Source of the DNA: an uncultured Roseovarius sp.
GTDB lineage: Bacteria; Pseudomonadota; Alphaproteobacteria; Rhodobacterales; Rhodobacteraceae
DNA length: 64,000 nucleotides
Direction: 5' to 3'
Assembly: GCA_947497295.1 (NCBI GenBank)
Contig: CANMFU010000011.1
Location: 1-64,000, forward strand
The notes beneath the pieces were generated by a model. It was given only the letters and a program-made list of their open reading frames with translations. It was not told the origin of the DNA and searched no databases. Of the stretch, positions 48,071 to 58,114 are shown piece after piece. The position numbers were made by a program, and so were the translations under genes. Numbering within the stretch: the stretch's first letter is position 1; every line of letters begins with the position of its first letter.

Positions 48071-49495
48071 ATGCAAAATTATCTGACCCATGATGCTACC
48101 GCCCTGGCCGATCTGGTCGCGGTGGGCGACGTGTCCCCGCATGAATTGCTGGAGGAGGCGATTCAGCGCGCCGAGGCGCGCGACGGCGATATCAACGCCG
48201 TGTCGCAGCGCCTGTATGACCATGGCCGCGCCGCCATCGACGCCGGGCTGCCCGACGGCCCGTTTCGCGGCGTGCCGTTCCTGCTCAAGGATGCGTCGGG
48301 CGAACTGGCCGGCCACGTCACCGCCAACGGCGCCCGCCTGCTGGCCAAAGGCGCGCCCGCGACCGCCGATTCGACGCTGGTTGCCCGCTACAAGGCCGCC
48401 GGTCTGGTGATTTTCGGCCGCACCACGACGCCGGAATTCTCGCTCGCGGCCTCGACCGAAACCAGCCTGACGGGCGCCACGCGCAATCCGTGGGACATCA
48501 CGCGCACTGCGGGCGGATCGTCGGGCGGCGCAGCGGCGGTCGTGGCTGCCGGCATCGTGCCGGCCGCGCATGGCAGCGACGGGGGCGGGTCGATCCGTAT
48601 CCCGGCCTCGTGCTGCGGGCTTTTTGGCCTGAAGCCATCGCGCGCCCGCAACCCTGCCGGGCCATTGATCGGCGAAGGCTGGGGCAGCCTGTCCTGCGCG
48701 CATGTGCTGACCCGATCAGTGCGCGACAGCGCCTTGATGCTGGACGCGACCCATGGCATCGCGCCGGGCGATCCCTATTGCGCCCCGCCCGTCCTTCGCC
48801 CCTATGCCGAGGAGGTGCGCGCCGACGCGGGCCGTCTGCGTATCGGCTGGCACATACCGCCGATGAACGGCGCCGAGGTTGCCCCGGTCTGCCGCGAGGC
48901 GGCCGAAGATGCGGCCAAATTGCTGGCCTCGCTGGGCCATGAGGTCGAGGAAACCACCCTGCCCGGCAGCGCCGAACGGTTGCAGCGCGCGATCTGGGTG
49001 CTTGTCGCCAGCAACGTCGCGCGCAGCATCAGCGCCATTGCCGCGCATCGCGATCAGGTCGTGACCGAAGAGGATGTCGACAACGTCACATGGCGCGCGG
49101 TCAGCGATGCAAGGATGATGACAGCCGAGGATTACGCCGAGGCGCTCTATCAGATCCACACGCAAAGCCGCCTTATGGCCGAGCTGCACAGCCGCTATGA
49201 CGTGATCTTGTGCCCCACCCTTGCCACGCCGCCGCCGAAACTGGGCGTGCAGCGCACAGATACCGACGATGTTGACGGCTATCACGCCGCGCTGGTCAAC
49301 TTCACGCCCTTTACCCAGCTGCACAACATGACGGGCGCGCCCAGCGTGTCGGTGCCGCTGTACTGGGCCGGAGGGCTGCCCATTGGCACCATGCTATCGG
49401 CTGATTTCGGGCGCGAAGATATCCTGTTCCGCCTGTCGGCGCAGCTGGAGCAGGCCCGCCCGTGGTTTGACCGCCTGCCCCCGATAGTCGATTAA
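48071..49495 (+). CDS. Amidase (amidase-signature family)
   Basis: 474 residues. The Ser-cisSer-Lys triad is readable: Lys in [10 protein letters not shown], cis-Ser in [15 protein letters not shown], and nucleophilic Ser in [16 protein letters not shown]. The C-terminal [20 protein letters not shown] is typical. It hydrolyses a C-N amide bond of unknown substrate, probably one imported by the TRAP system with which it is co-transcribed. The end lies 121 nt from the convergent orphan repB, with parS-like palindromes between. Confidence 0.88.
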   Translation: MQNYLTHDATALADLVAVGDVSPHELLEEAIQRAEARDGDINAVSQRLYDHGRAAIDAGLPDGPFRGVPFLLKDASGELAGHVTANGARLLAKGAPATADSTLVARYKAAGLVIFGRTTTPEFSLAASTETSLTGATRNPWDITRTAGGSSGGAAAVVAAGIVPAAHGSDGGGSIRIPASCCGLFGLKPSRARNPAGPLIGEGWGSLSCAHVLTRSVRDSALMLDATHGIAPGDPYCAPPVLRPYAEEVRADAGRLRIGWHIPPMNGAEVAPVCREAAEDAAKLLASLGHEVEETTLPGSAERLQRAIWVLVASNVARSISAIAAHRDQVVTEEDVDNVTWRAVSDARMMTAEDYAEALYQIHTQSRLMAELHSRYDVILCPTLATPPPKLGVQRTDTDDVDGYHAALVNFTPFTQLHNMTGAPSVSVPLYWAGGLPIGTMLSADFGREDILFRLSAQLEQARPWFDRLPPIVD

Positions 49496-49553
49496 GCGGT
49501 GAGCGGCTGGACCGGCGGCCCGAAAAGGGGCTGTGGTCTGGCCGCGCGCCCAG

Positions 49554-49569
49554 GTTGGCCATGGCCAAC
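49554..49569. promoter_or_regulatory. parS-like perfect palindrome
   Basis: GTTGGCCATGGCCAAC is a perfect 16-bp palindrome with the GTT...AAC frame of repABC parS sites. It lies 48 nt beyond the 3' end of the orphan repB. The 12-base CCAGGTTGGCCA occurs twice (49550-49561 and 49588-49599). Confidence 0.75.
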
Positions 49570-49591
49570 TGTGTGCCGTCATGTCGTCCAG

Positions 49592-49601
49592 GTTGGCCAA
49601 C
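49592..49601. promoter_or_regulatory. Second, shortened parS-like palindrome
   Basis: GTTGGCCAAC is a 10-bp palindrome sharing both ends with the 16-bp site at 49554, as if its central six bases were missing. It may be a second RepB contact site or a decayed copy. Confidence 0.5.
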
Positions 49602-49616
49602 TTGGGCACAGCGGCG

Positions 49617-50567
49617 TCAGGGTGTCTTCTTCCACGTGTCGTAGAGCGTCTCCAGATTCGCCTCGACGAACCCGATAAAGCCTTGCTCTGCCGTTTCCGA
49701 TACCTCGATCACCAGACGCTTGCCCTTGGTTGTGAGCGTGACGGGTCTGCCGTCCAGTTTGGACGGCGGGCTGGGCGCGGGCGGCGTGGCGGGCTTGTCC
49801 GCTCGCGTCCTGGCCTCAATCGCCTGAAGCGCTTTGATCAGGCCGTTCAGTTTGTCCACTGGCGTGCCTGCGCCGGGAACCAGCGCCGCCATCTCAGCGG
49901 CGCCCGGCGCGCCGTCGGCATTGACCAGCCGCCTGAGTTCGAGCCATGGCCGCCGACCAGCCTCATGGGCCGCGCCGATCCGGTAGATCAGTGTGTCGAG
50001 AACGTCGCGCGCGACGGCTATCAGCTTGCTCAGCGTGCCTTTGTCGACAGCCAGCACATCGCCGATTTCAGACCGAGCAAAACCCTGTGCCTCCAGCCGG
50101 GTCGCAAAGATCGCCTGTTCGATAAAACTGCGCTCAAGACGCGCCGAATTCTCCAAAGCTTGCGAAACAAGCGCCTCGCGCTGGTCCATTTCCTTGATGT
50201 AGGCCTTGACCTTGATCCCCAGCGCGCGGCAGGCCGCAATCCTGCGGCGGCCGTAGACGACTTCGTAGCGTGGACCCGCGCCGCGCCGGTAGCGCAGCAG
50301 GGCAGGGAGCTGTTGGCCAGATGTCCGGATCGACTGGATCAGATCATCCAGCCCCTCGGCCACGTCGAACCGGTCGGCGATTTCGGATTCGGCAATGTCG
50401 CGCACATCCACCTCTTTCGCCGATTGCGCCGACACCTGCGACAGCACGTCCGGCATGCATTTCAGCGACCGTGGGCCTGCCTGGTCCGGTTCCTGGGCGC
50501 CTGTCGCAGCGGCAGGGGATTTGGACCCCATCTGAGCCAGACTTTTGGCCAATAGATCATGTTTCAT
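49617..50567 (-). CDS. repB: Orphan plasmid partition protein RepB
   Basis: 316 residues. N-terminal ParB domain: GQQLPALLRYRRGAGPRYEV, VYGRRRIAACRALG and ENSARLERSFIEQAIFATRL, then an HTH region GDVLAVDKGTLSKLIAVA. The frame is intact. Its ATG overlaps the repA stop by 11 nt. There is no repC downstream; the amidase gene is convergent. Unlike a normal operon, it therefore lies beside a broken repA. It may still bind the nearby palindrome. Confidence 0.9.
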   Translation of the reverse strand: MKHDLLAKSLAQMGSKSPAAATGAQEPDQAGPRSLKCMPDVLSQVSAQSAKEVDVRDIAESEIADRFDVAEGLDDLIQSIRTSGQQLPALLRYRRGAGPRYEVVYGRRRIAACRALGIKVKAYIKEMDQREALVSQALENSARLERSFIEQAIFATRLEAQGFARSEIGDVLAVDKGTLSKLIAVARDVLDTLIYRIGAAHEAGRRPWLELRRLVNADGAPGAAEMAALVPGAGTPVDKLNGLIKALQAIEARTRADKPATPPAPSPPSKLDGRPVTLTTKGKRLVIEVSETAEQGFIGFVEANLETLYDTWKKTP

Positions 50568-51777
50568 CTTTGCCTCCTCGGCCCCATGCGGATTGGATCA
50601 TCCGTTCAATATCGTTCGAGAATCCGATTGCGGAATCCAATGCGCGATCATAGGTCTTGCGGTTTTTTGACGCCGCCAGATCCACTTCGAAAATCGTTTT
50701 CTGCGACAGGCCGGCCTCGCTTACGGCCGATGATTTGAGAAATGGCGACGCGATCACGCTGTCGCCAAGCAGCTGCCTGATCCATTCGGCCAGATCCTGC
50801 TGCGTGCTTATGGCCGTGTCAAACCGGGTCAGAAGATAGGCAAAATTGTCATAGGCGCCGATGCCACCGTTGGAATGCAGCACCTCCAGAACGCGCGACG
50901 CCATGGTCAGAAACTGGCTGGCAGAGGCCAGATCAACGCGCTCGGGGATTATCGTCATCAGCAGCGAGGTTGAAGCGCAAACCGCCGGCATCGTCAGATA
51001 TCCAAGCTGCGGCGACCGGTCGATCAGCACGATATCGTAATCATCCTCGACCTGGCACATTGAATCCCTGAGGCGATTGAAAAACACCGGCTGTTCGCCG
51101 CGGCTGAGCGCCATGGGCGTTTCGGTTTCAAACTCCGAAAGCATGATGCCGCCGGGAACGAGGTCCAGATTGGGGAAATAGGTCTTGCGCAGCACGTCGG
51201 TGATCGGGGCGCGTGACGCATCGCCGTCATTGTAGCGGATCGCATCGTAAAGAGTGCCGCCCTTGCGAAAATCGATCTCGGGCTGGTATCCGAAAAACGT
51301 GGTAAGCGAAGCTTGGGGATCGGCATCCATCAGGCACACACGATAGCCGCGCAGCGCCAGCCGCATCCCAAGCGTGACGGTCGTGGTGGTTTTGCTGGAT
51401 CCGCCTTTGAACTTGACCGTGGATCAGATTTGCAGATTGTCGCCCGGACGCCGGCCCGGCAAAAACTGATGCGGGTCCTTGGCATTCTGCGACAGGATGT
51501 TGCGAATCCCAAGGATCTGTTCGGCGGTGTAGAGCCGCTTGTTATTAGGGCCTTGTTCGACGTCGGGAATGCGATCGTCGAAATGCGCCTTGCTCAGATA
51601 ACCATCGCTCACGCGCAACAGCTCGGCCACTTCGGCGGTGGTAAAGCTGCGCAGGGTCTTGACCTCTTTCGGCGCGAGAAAGAGCTTTGACATATGGTCA
51701 AGCGCCTCCGATAGCCGATCTGCGTCTGCTCGCAGCTTGTCATGCAGCACTGAATGCATCTTGTTTGCCCGCCTCAT
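50557..51777 (-). pseudogene. repA: repA (ParA-type) interrupted by one in-frame TGA
   Basis: N-terminal part (51777-51424) has the HTH region FTTAEVAELLRVSDGYLSKA and ends GRRPGDNLQI before TGA at 51424-51426. In the same frame the protein continues STVKFKGGSSKTTTTVTLGM, with Walker A KGGSSKTT, then DADPQASLTTF and IVLIDRSPQLGYL, to 50557. Alignment with the intact RepA at 34290 (GDKVQVLSFLNFKGG) puts the stop exactly at the Leu after GDxxQV, with no length change. A single TTG or TTA to TGA change explains it. A restart downstream would lack the ATP site. The third Walker B-region residue pattern IDRSPQ replaces the usual DCPPQ. Confidence 0.88.
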
Positions 51778-52190
51778 GTCGTTCCATCTGCGCCACCGTG
51801 CGCTGCGCCCGCGTGGGGCGCCCAGAAACGCGAAGAACGTATTTTTTGCTCGTTTTACGTTACAGATAGGACGTCAGAGCCAGGGGAACTCAAGAAAAAT
51901 TGTCCGGGCCTGTCTTGTGGGGGTAGTGAGGCAAGCCACCAGATGAGGTGCTGAGGCCCGGATCAGCCGTCAGGCATCCGTCCTAAGGTGCGGATTCTAA
52001 TACGTTAAGTTATACCAGACTTATCCCCAAGGTGGGATTTTGCGCCGGGGGTACATGCGCGGGCAGCACATTCGGCGCCCCTCGGTCGCCAATGCTATGG
52101 ACGGTCTGTTGGCTGTTGTTTGCCTGATGGCGTTACGCCGCAGGCGTCCGGCGCCGTGCATCGCACCCACCGGCGCCGGAATTGCCCGCG
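51778..52190. other. 413-base intergenic region with a repA operator candidate
   Basis: No gene supported. Upstream of the orphan repA the arms AACGTA (51836-51841) and TACGTT (51856-51861) form an inverted repeat with a 14-base T-rich spacer, a possible RepA autoregulatory operator or promoter area. The remainder shows nothing distinctive. Confidence 0.45.
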
Positions 52191-53816
52191 TCAGCGGTCC
52201 GCCTGCTCCAACGCGCGCTCGTATTCCTGACCGGGGATCGCATCCAGCAGCGACTGGGTATATTCGGTGGCCGGTGTGTGCAGCACTTTGCCCGCTGGCC
52301 CGGCCTCGACGATCTGGCCCTTTTGCATGACGATGATGCGGTCGCAGATCCGCGCGGCGACGCGCAGATCGTGGGTGATGAACAGCATCGACAGGTCCAG
52401 CCGGGTTTTCAGATCGGCCAGAAGGTCCAGCACCTGCGCCTGAATGGACACGTCCAGCGCCGATACCGCCTCATCCGCGATGATGATTTTCGGGTCCAGC
52501 GCAAGGGCGCGGGCGATGCCGATGCGCTGGCGCTGGCCGCCGGAAAATTCATGCGGGAAACGTTGCATCGCCGAGGCATCCAGCCCGACCAGCTCCAGCA
52601 GCTCGCGGGCGCGGCTCTGCGCGGTGTGGCGATCGGTTCCGTAGGCGATCAGGCCTTCGGTCAGGATGCGGCTGACGCGGGCGCGCGGGTTCAGCGATGA
52701 GTAGGGGTCCTGGAAAATCATCTGCAATTTGCGGCGTTTGTCGCGCAGGTCTGACCCGGACATATGCGCGATGTCGGCGCCGTCCACCATGACGCGGCCT
52801 GCGTCCGGTGTCAGCAGTCGCACGATGCAGCGGCCTACGGTGGACTTGCCCGAGCCGGATTCGCCGACGATGCCAATGGTCTCCCCTGCGTATAGCTGGA
52901 AATTGACGTCCTGCACCGCCTTGACCACGCGCCGCTTGCCAAAAAGCGTGCCAGCGCCGGTGGAGAAGGTTTTGGTCAGCCCCTCGACCGTCAGGATGGG
53001 CGCGCGGGTCTGCTCCTCGGCTTCGCGGCGCTGGGTCAGGCGGGGGATCGCATCAATCAGCGCGCGGGTGTAGGGGTGCTGGGGCTTCAGCAGCACCTCA
53101 TCGGCGGTGCCGGTTTCGACAATCTCGCCGGTTTGCATGACGATGACGCGGTCGGCGATATCAGCGACGACGCCGAAATCATGAGTGATAAAGATGACGG
53201 CCATGCCGCGCCGCGCGCGCAGATCCTCGATCAGTTTCAGGATCTGGGCTTGGGTCGTGACATCGAGCGCGGTTGTCGGCTCGTCCGCGATCAATATGTC
53301 AGGCTCCAGCGCGAGCGCCATGGCGATCATCACGCGCTGGCGCTGGCCACCCGATAGCTGGAAGGGGTAGGCGCGGACGGCGGCATCGGGGTCGGGGATG
53401 CCGACCTCCTCCAGCAATTGCAGCGCGCGGGCGCGGCGCTCAGATGCGTTCAGCGCGCCATGCGCCTCGAACACTTCGGCGATCTGGGCGCCGACACGCA
53501 TCAGCGGGTTGAGTGCGCTCAGCGGTTCCTGAAAGATCATCGAAATGCGGCTACCGCGCAGTTTCAGCATTTCCTTTTCGGGCAGGCCAAGGATGGGCCG
53601 GCCATCGAATGTGATCGTGCCGCGCACCGGTTTTACCCCTTGCGGCAGCAGGCCCATGACGGCGTTCGCGGACATGGATTTGCCGGATCCGGATTCGCCG
53701 ACGATGCACAGGATCTCGCCCTTATCGAGGTCGAAATTGATGTTTTGCGCCGCATACAGACGGTCGGCGCCGTCGGGCAGGGCGATGGCAAGGTCGCGGA
53801 TTTGCAGCAGGCTCAT
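52191..53816 (-). CDS. Peptide-type ABC transporter, fused double ATP-binding protein
   Basis: 541 residues holding two complete ATPase domains, equivalent to DppD plus DppF. Walker A GESGSGKS occurs twice (near residues 38 and 322), with signatures LSGGQRQRV and FSGGQRQRI and Walker B LIADEPT and IIADEAV. The second ends with the oligopeptide C-terminal extension. It energises the two permeases encoded upstream, whose dppC-like gene overlaps by 4 nt. The second Walker B reads DEAVSALD where DEPVSALD is usual, a frequent variant in DppF. Confidence 0.9.
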   Translation of the reverse strand: MSLLQIRDLAIALPDGADRLYAAQNINFDLDKGEILCIVGESGSGKSMSANAVMGLLPQGVKPVRGTITFDGRPILGLPEKEMLKLRGSRISMIFQEPLSALNPLMRVGAQIAEVFEAHGALNASERRARALQLLEEVGIPDPDAAVRAYPFQLSGGQRQRVMIAMALALEPDILIADEPTTALDVTTQAQILKLIEDLRARRGMAVIFITHDFGVVADIADRVIVMQTGEIVETGTADEVLLKPQHPYTRALIDAIPRLTQRREAEEQTRAPILTVEGLTKTFSTGAGTLFGKRRVVKAVQDVNFQLYAGETIGIVGESGSGKSTVGRCIVRLLTPDAGRVMVDGADIAHMSGSDLRDKRRKLQMIFQDPYSSLNPRARVSRILTEGLIAYGTDRHTAQSRARELLELVGLDASAMQRFPHEFSGGQRQRIGIARALALDPKIIIADEAVSALDVSIQAQVLDLLADLKTRLDLSMLFITHDLRVAARICDRIIVMQKGQIVEAGPAGKVLHTPATEYTQSLLDAIPGQEYERALEQADR

Positions 53817-54652
53817 TCGGATTTCCTCGTCAAACGGGGGTTGAGCGCGTCGTTCAGGCCCTCACCGATCAGGTTCAGCGCCAGCACGGTCAAGAGGATC
53901 GCCATGCCGGGCAGGAAGGACAGCCACCATGCGGTGCGAATGACGGTGCGCGCGGCGCCGATCATGTAACCCCATGACATGATGTTCGGATCACCCAGCC
54001 CGAGGAAGGACAGCGAGCTTTCCAAGAGGATCGCCTGCGCGATCATCAGCGACGCCAGCACGATGATCGGGGGCAGGGCGTTCGGCAGGATGTGGCGCAG
54101 GATGATCTGCGTGTTGCCAAGGCCGGAGAGGGTCGCCGCCTCGACGAATTCGCGGGTGCGCAATGATAGCACTTCGCCGCGCACGAGGCGGGCGACGGGG
54201 GGCCAGCTTACGACAGCAATCGCGATGATCACAAAGGTCAGGCTGGGCTGGAAAATCGCCAGCAGGACGATCGCCAGCGCAAAGCTGGGGATGGTCTGGA
54301 AAAACTCGGTAAAGCGCATCAGCGCGTCGTCGGTGCGCCCGGCGAAATACCCGGCGCAGGCACCGACCGGCACGCCGATGGCCAGCGCGACGATGGTGGA
54401 CACCAGCCCGACCAGCAAGCTGACATAAGCCCCATGCGCCAGCCCCGACAGCACATCACGCCCCAGCGCATCGGTGCCCAGCAGAAGGCCGTCCTGCGTG
54501 AAGGGCGGCAGGAACGGGCGCTGCACCATTTTCCACGGGCTTTGCGGGAACAGAACCGGCGCAAGGATGGCGGCCAGAATGACCAGCGCAAGGATGATCA
54601 GGCCAATGACAGCGCCGCGGTTATAGCGGAAACGTTTCCAGAAATCTCTCAT
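53813..54652 (-). CDS. Peptide-type ABC transporter permease (DppC-like)
   Basis: 279 residues, six TM helices. The N-terminal cytoplasmic leader (MRDFWKRFRYNRGAVIGLII) and PFTQDGLLLGTDALGRDVLS are the DppC hallmarks. The EAA loop reads EFVEAATLSGLGNTQIILRH. Overlaps both neighbours by ATGA, so the three genes are tightly coupled. Confidence 0.9.
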   Translation of the reverse strand: MRDFWKRFRYNRGAVIGLIILALVILAAILAPVLFPQSPWKMVQRPFLPPFTQDGLLLGTDALGRDVLSGLAHGAYVSLLVGLVSTIVALAIGVPVGACAGYFAGRTDDALMRFTEFFQTIPSFALAIVLLAIFQPSLTFVIIAIAVVSWPPVARLVRGEVLSLRTREFVEAATLSGLGNTQIILRHILPNALPPIIVLASLMIAQAILLESSLSFLGLGDPNIMSWGYMIGAARTVIRTAWWLSFLPGMAILLTVLALNLIGEGLNDALNPRLTRKSE

Positions 54653-55620
54653 GTTGTCAGCCTTATGCGTGGGTCGACAATGACATAGACGACGTCCGTA
54701 ATCAGGTTGAACAGCAGCACCATGGCGGCTGAAATGTAAAACACGCCCAGGATCACGTTATAATCGCGCTGATTGATCGCCTCGAACATCAGGCGGCCGA
54801 TGCCGGGCCAGGCAAACACGGTTTCGGTCAGGATCGCGCCGCCGAAGATTTGCCCCGCTTGCAGGCCCGCCAGCGTGATGACCGGCAGCAAAGCGTTGCG
54901 CAGGATGTGCCGACGCTGGATCACGCCGCGTTTCAGCCCCTTGGCGCGGGCGGTTTTCACGAAATCGAGGCGCGACACTTCCAGCATCGAGGCGCGCGTC
55001 ATGCGCATGTAGATCGCGGTGAAAAACAGGCCCAGCGTGGTGGCGGGCAGGATCAGATGCTTGGCCACGTCCAGCACATGCGCAAACCCGGTATAGCCCG
55101 CGCCAATGGTGGAATAGCCAAACCCCGGCAGCCAGCCCAGCCAGACGGAAAACACCAGCGACGCCATCAGCGCGACCCAGAAAAGCGGGGTGGCGTAAAA
55201 CAGCAGCGCGAGGGTGGAAATGATCGTGTCGCCCCAGCTGCCCTGACGGGCCGAGGCGGCGACGCCGGCAATCACGCCCAGCACCAGCGACAGAACGAAC
55301 GCAACGCCGGTCAGCAGCAGGGTCGCGGGCAGGCGGTCGCCGATCAGCTCGGCCACCGGCATCTGCTGGCGGAAGGAATAGCCAAGGTCCAGCTGCACCG
55401 CGCCCTTGATATAGATCCACAGCTGCACATAAAGCGGCTGATCGAGACCAAAGCGGGTGCGCAGATCGGCCAGGAATTTCTCGTCCGCCGCGCCGGCCTC
55501 GCCTGCCATGACGGCGGCGGGGTCGCCGGGGGCGGCGTGGATCAGCAGGAAGTTGAAGACAAGGATGGCCAGCAGGATGAACACCGCCTTGACCAGTCTG
55601 CCCAAGATGAACCGTGTCAA
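54649..55620 (-). CDS. Peptide-type ABC transporter permease (DppB-like)
   Basis: 323 residues, six TM helices. MTRFILGRLVKAVFILLAIL is a typical DppB start, followed by APGDPAAVMAGEA and FGLDQPLYVQLWIY. The EAA loop is DFVKTARAKGLKRGVIQRRH. It pairs with the DppC-like protein. A strong hairpin separates it from the binding-protein gene. Confidence 0.9.
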   Translation of the reverse strand: MTRFILGRLVKAVFILLAILVFNFLLIHAAPGDPAAVMAGEAGAADEKFLADLRTRFGLDQPLYVQLWIYIKGAVQLDLGYSFRQQMPVAELIGDRLPATLLLTGVAFVLSLVLGVIAGVAASARQGSWGDTIISTLALLFYATPLFWVALMASLVFSVWLGWLPGFGYSTIGAGYTGFAHVLDVAKHLILPATTLGLFFTAIYMRMTRASMLEVSRLDFVKTARAKGLKRGVIQRRHILRNALLPVITLAGLQAGQIFGGAILTETVFAWPGIGRLMFEAINQRDYNVILGVFYISAAMVLLFNLITDVVYVIVDPRIRLTT

Positions 55621-55657
55621 GTTATCTGCCCCGTATTAGCGTTACATTCCAGTAAGT

Positions 55658-55681
55658 TCCGGGGCGCCCTAGCGCCCCGGA
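55658..55681 (-). terminator. Attenuating hairpin between binding-protein and permease genes
   Basis: TCCGGGGCGC (55658-55667) pairs perfectly with GCGCCCCGGA (55672-55681) around CCTA (plus strand). On the minus strand it follows the binding-protein stop by about 18 nt with no T-run, fitting partial termination that keeps binding protein in excess. Confidence 0.65.
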
Positions 55682-55698
55682 CCGATATTCGCAAGCCG

Positions 55699-57276
55699 TT
55701 ATTCCTGCTTGATCCACACAAAGCGGAAGCCGTCATTGACGCCGAATGCAGTGTTTACAGGGTTGTGGATGTTGCAGCGGTAGATGGTCGGAAAACCCAG
55801 TTCCAGCAGCCACAGGTTGGGCACGTCCGACACGATCTGATCCTGAATCGTCTTGTAGGCAGCGCGGCGCGCTTCGGGGTCGGCCATCAGCGCGGCCTCG
55901 TCCCACAGCTTGTCCATCTCGGGATTTTGATAGTTCGCCACGTTGTTCCACGGGCTGCCCGGCGCGGCGTTGTCGCCCATATAGGTCCGCGACACACCCA
56001 AGGCCGGATCGCCGTATTGATAGACATAGGTAAAGGCCAGATCATAGTCGCGATCCGATACCTTCTGGTTCCAGCCGGCCACGTCCGAGGGGACGATTTC
56101 GACATTCATGCCGATTTCGGTCAGGTTCTGCTTGACCGCTTCGGCCCAGCGGCTCCAGGTTTCGCCGTAAGGCAGGCCCAGCAGGCGGATCGTCTCGCCG
56201 TTATAGCTGGAGTCGGCCAGCAGCGCCTTGGCCTTCTCGGGGTCATAGGTGATGTCGGGGGTGTCGCCCGCATAGAACTTGGTCGAGGAGGAAACCGGCC
56301 CCGTCGCGACCTTGCCCAGACCGTTCCACAGCGCGTCGCGCGCAAAGTTGCGGTCCATTGCGTGCATCATCGCCTGGCGCACTTTGACGTCATCCAGCGG
56401 CTTGTTGTTCATGTTGACCCAGATCCACGAATGCGGCCCGAAATATTCGAAACCCTTTTCGGTGATGCAGGTATTGTCCATCTCGCGCAGGCGCGGGACG
56501 TCAAAGTTTTCCACCGCGCCGCCGGGCAGCACGTCAACCTTGCCGGTCTCATACGCCACCGCGCGGGACGCCGCATCGGGGATCACGTGATAGTAGATCT
56601 CGTCGATATAGGGCAGGCCGTCCATGTAGTAATCTTCGTTCTTGACGAAGTGGATATAGCTGCCCTTGACCCATTCATCGAACTTGAAGGGGCCGGTGCC
56701 GATCGGCGTGTTGTTCGCCGGATTGTTGATGAAATCGGTGCCTTCATAGATATGCTGGGGGATCATCGGCACTGTTCCGGCCTCGAAAATGCCCAGAAAC
56801 GGGCCAAAGGGCTGTTTCAGGGTGATCACAACGGTCAGATCATCGGGCGTTTCGATATTGTCGACATGCTCCATATAGGTGCGCATCCGGCTGTGGGTTT
56901 CGCGCAGGAACACATCCATCGAGAATTTCACGTCGGCCGATGTAAACGGCTCGCCGTCATGGAACACCACGCCCGGGCGCAGCTTGAACGTGTAGGTCTT
57001 GCCGTCTTCGGAAATCTCCCACGACTCGGCCAATTGCGGCTCGGGCGTCAGGTCGAAATTGTAGCGCATCAGGCTTTCATAGATGTCGCCCGCGACCATC
57101 TGGGTCGGGCCGTTCTGAATGATGCCCAGCATCAATCCCGGCGGTTCGGGCTGAATGACCACGTTCAGCGTGCCACCTGATTGCGGCTCGCTGTCCTGCG
57201 CTGTCGCCGCACCGGTCAGTGGGCCCGCCAGCACCAGTGCCAGCATGGCGATTGCGATGTTTTTCGGTCTGATCAT
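55699..57276 (-). CDS. Peptide-type ABC transporter substrate-binding protein
   Basis: 525 residues. Signal peptide MIRPKNIAIAMLALVLAGPL with cleavage near ATA-QD. The SBP family 5 layout is clear: LAESWEISEDGKTYTFKLRP, then GVVFHDGEPFTSADVKFSMD and VRQAMMHAMDRNFARDALW. This family binds di-/oligopeptides, nickel or other small ligands. GGGGAGAA precedes the ATG. Together with the neighbouring deacylases an acylated amino acid or peptide ligand is plausible; not proven. Confidence 0.9.
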   Translation of the reverse strand: MIRPKNIAIAMLALVLAGPLTGAATAQDSEPQSGGTLNVVIQPEPPGLMLGIIQNGPTQMVAGDIYESLMRYNFDLTPEPQLAESWEISEDGKTYTFKLRPGVVFHDGEPFTSADVKFSMDVFLRETHSRMRTYMEHVDNIETPDDLTVVITLKQPFGPFLGIFEAGTVPMIPQHIYEGTDFINNPANNTPIGTGPFKFDEWVKGSYIHFVKNEDYYMDGLPYIDEIYYHVIPDAASRAVAYETGKVDVLPGGAVENFDVPRLREMDNTCITEKGFEYFGPHSWIWVNMNNKPLDDVKVRQAMMHAMDRNFARDALWNGLGKVATGPVSSSTKFYAGDTPDITYDPEKAKALLADSSYNGETIRLLGLPYGETWSRWAEAVKQNLTEIGMNVEIVPSDVAGWNQKVSDRDYDLAFTYVYQYGDPALGVSRTYMGDNAAPGSPWNNVANYQNPEMDKLWDEAALMADPEARRAAYKTIQDQIVSDVPNLWLLELGFPTIYRCNIHNPVNTAFGVNDGFRFVWIKQE

Positions 57277-57323
57277 TTATTATTCTCCCCGTTTTTGGTT
57301 TTTTGTTAACACATTAAGATCGT

Positions 57324-57989
57324 TCAGTCTCGCTCGCCAATCTCGAACGAGCCGATATAGGCGATGATACCGTCGCGCGATTCGTCAATATCGGTGGTGA
57401 TCGCGGCGCGCGCGGCGGCGGCGTCGCGTTCCGCAAAGGCGGCGATCAGCGCGTGATGCTGATGGATCATGTCCACCTGCGCGCGGCTGTAATACCCGGC
57501 AATCAGCGGCCCCATGCGCAGCCAAAGCCGCGTCAGCACGCCCAGCAGAACCGGCATCTGCGCGATCTCGGCCAGTGCAAAATGGAACTGCTGGTTGTAT
57601 TCGGCGGCCTGAGTCCAGCGGGCGGCGGCAATCGCCTCCTCGTTGCGTTCGATCAGGCGGCGCAGGCGGGCGATATCGGCAGGCGTGGCCACCATCGCCG
57701 CGCGGGCGGCGGCCAGGCCCTCCAGCTCGCTGCGGATGCTGGCGATCTCCAGATATTTTGCCGCCGACAGCACCGGAACGCGCACATCGCGCAGCGACCG
57801 CTGCACCAGCGCATCGTCCTGAAGCAGCCGCTGCACCGCGTCGCGAACCGGGGTCGAGCTGGTCCCCAGCGCCTCGGCCAGACCGCGTATTGTGATGCGC
57901 TGATTCGGGCGCAGCTTGCCGCGCACCAGATCCTGACTGACCCGGTCATAAATGGCATCGCCCAGCGATTCGCGGCTGATCTGGTTCAT
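57324..57989 (-). CDS. GntR-family regulator, FadR/FCD subfamily
   Basis: 221 residues. N-terminal winged helix: YDRVSQDLVRGKLRPNQRIT, IRGLAEALGTSSTPVRDAVQ and RLLQDDALVQ. The C-terminal part is the all-helical FCD ligand domain with metal-site His and Asp residues (QFHFALAE; IHQHHALIAAF). It lies 47 nt upstream of the binding-protein gene on the same strand and is divergent from the catabolic operon at 58115, so it likely represses both. Confidence 0.9.
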   Translation of the reverse strand: MNQISRESLGDAIYDRVSQDLVRGKLRPNQRITIRGLAEALGTSSTPVRDAVQRLLQDDALVQRSLRDVRVPVLSAAKYLEIASIRSELEGLAAARAAMVATPADIARLRRLIERNEEAIAAARWTQAAEYNQQFHFALAEIAQMPVLLGVLTRLWLRMGPLIAGYYSRAQVDMIHQHHALIAAFAERDAAAARAAITTDIDESRDGIIAYIGSFEIGERD

Positions 57990-58029
57990 CGTTCCCCTGC
58001 GGCCTGGCCGGGTATTTTCCCGGCCTGTT

Positions 58030-58048
58030 TTGATGCATCATGCATCAA
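58030..58048. promoter_or_regulatory. Probable GntR operator
   Basis: TTGATGCATCATGCATCAA is a perfect palindrome (9-bp arms, one central base) 41 nt from the gntR start and 67 nt from the plus-strand operon start. The length and spacing fit a FadR/FCD dimer site overlapping both promoters. Confidence 0.75.
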
Positions 58049-58114
58049 TGTGATTGATCCGGCAATTATTAACTGCGATGGTTTGCCCACGTCGCCACGA
58101 CCAAGGGACCCGGA

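Noticed and set aside
51424..51426. TGA in repA as a selenocysteine or programmed readthrough codon
   Set aside because: The position aligns with a plain Leu in the intact RepA, no recoding structure is evident, and the cassette lacks repC. A nonsense mutation is simpler.
54850..57180. 776-codon plus-strand open frame opposite the ABC transporter genes
   Set aside because: It runs antisense across the permease and binding-protein genes and the intergenic hairpin, and is rich in His, Arg and Gln as typical of antisense GC-rich frames. The minus-strand genes are unmistakable.
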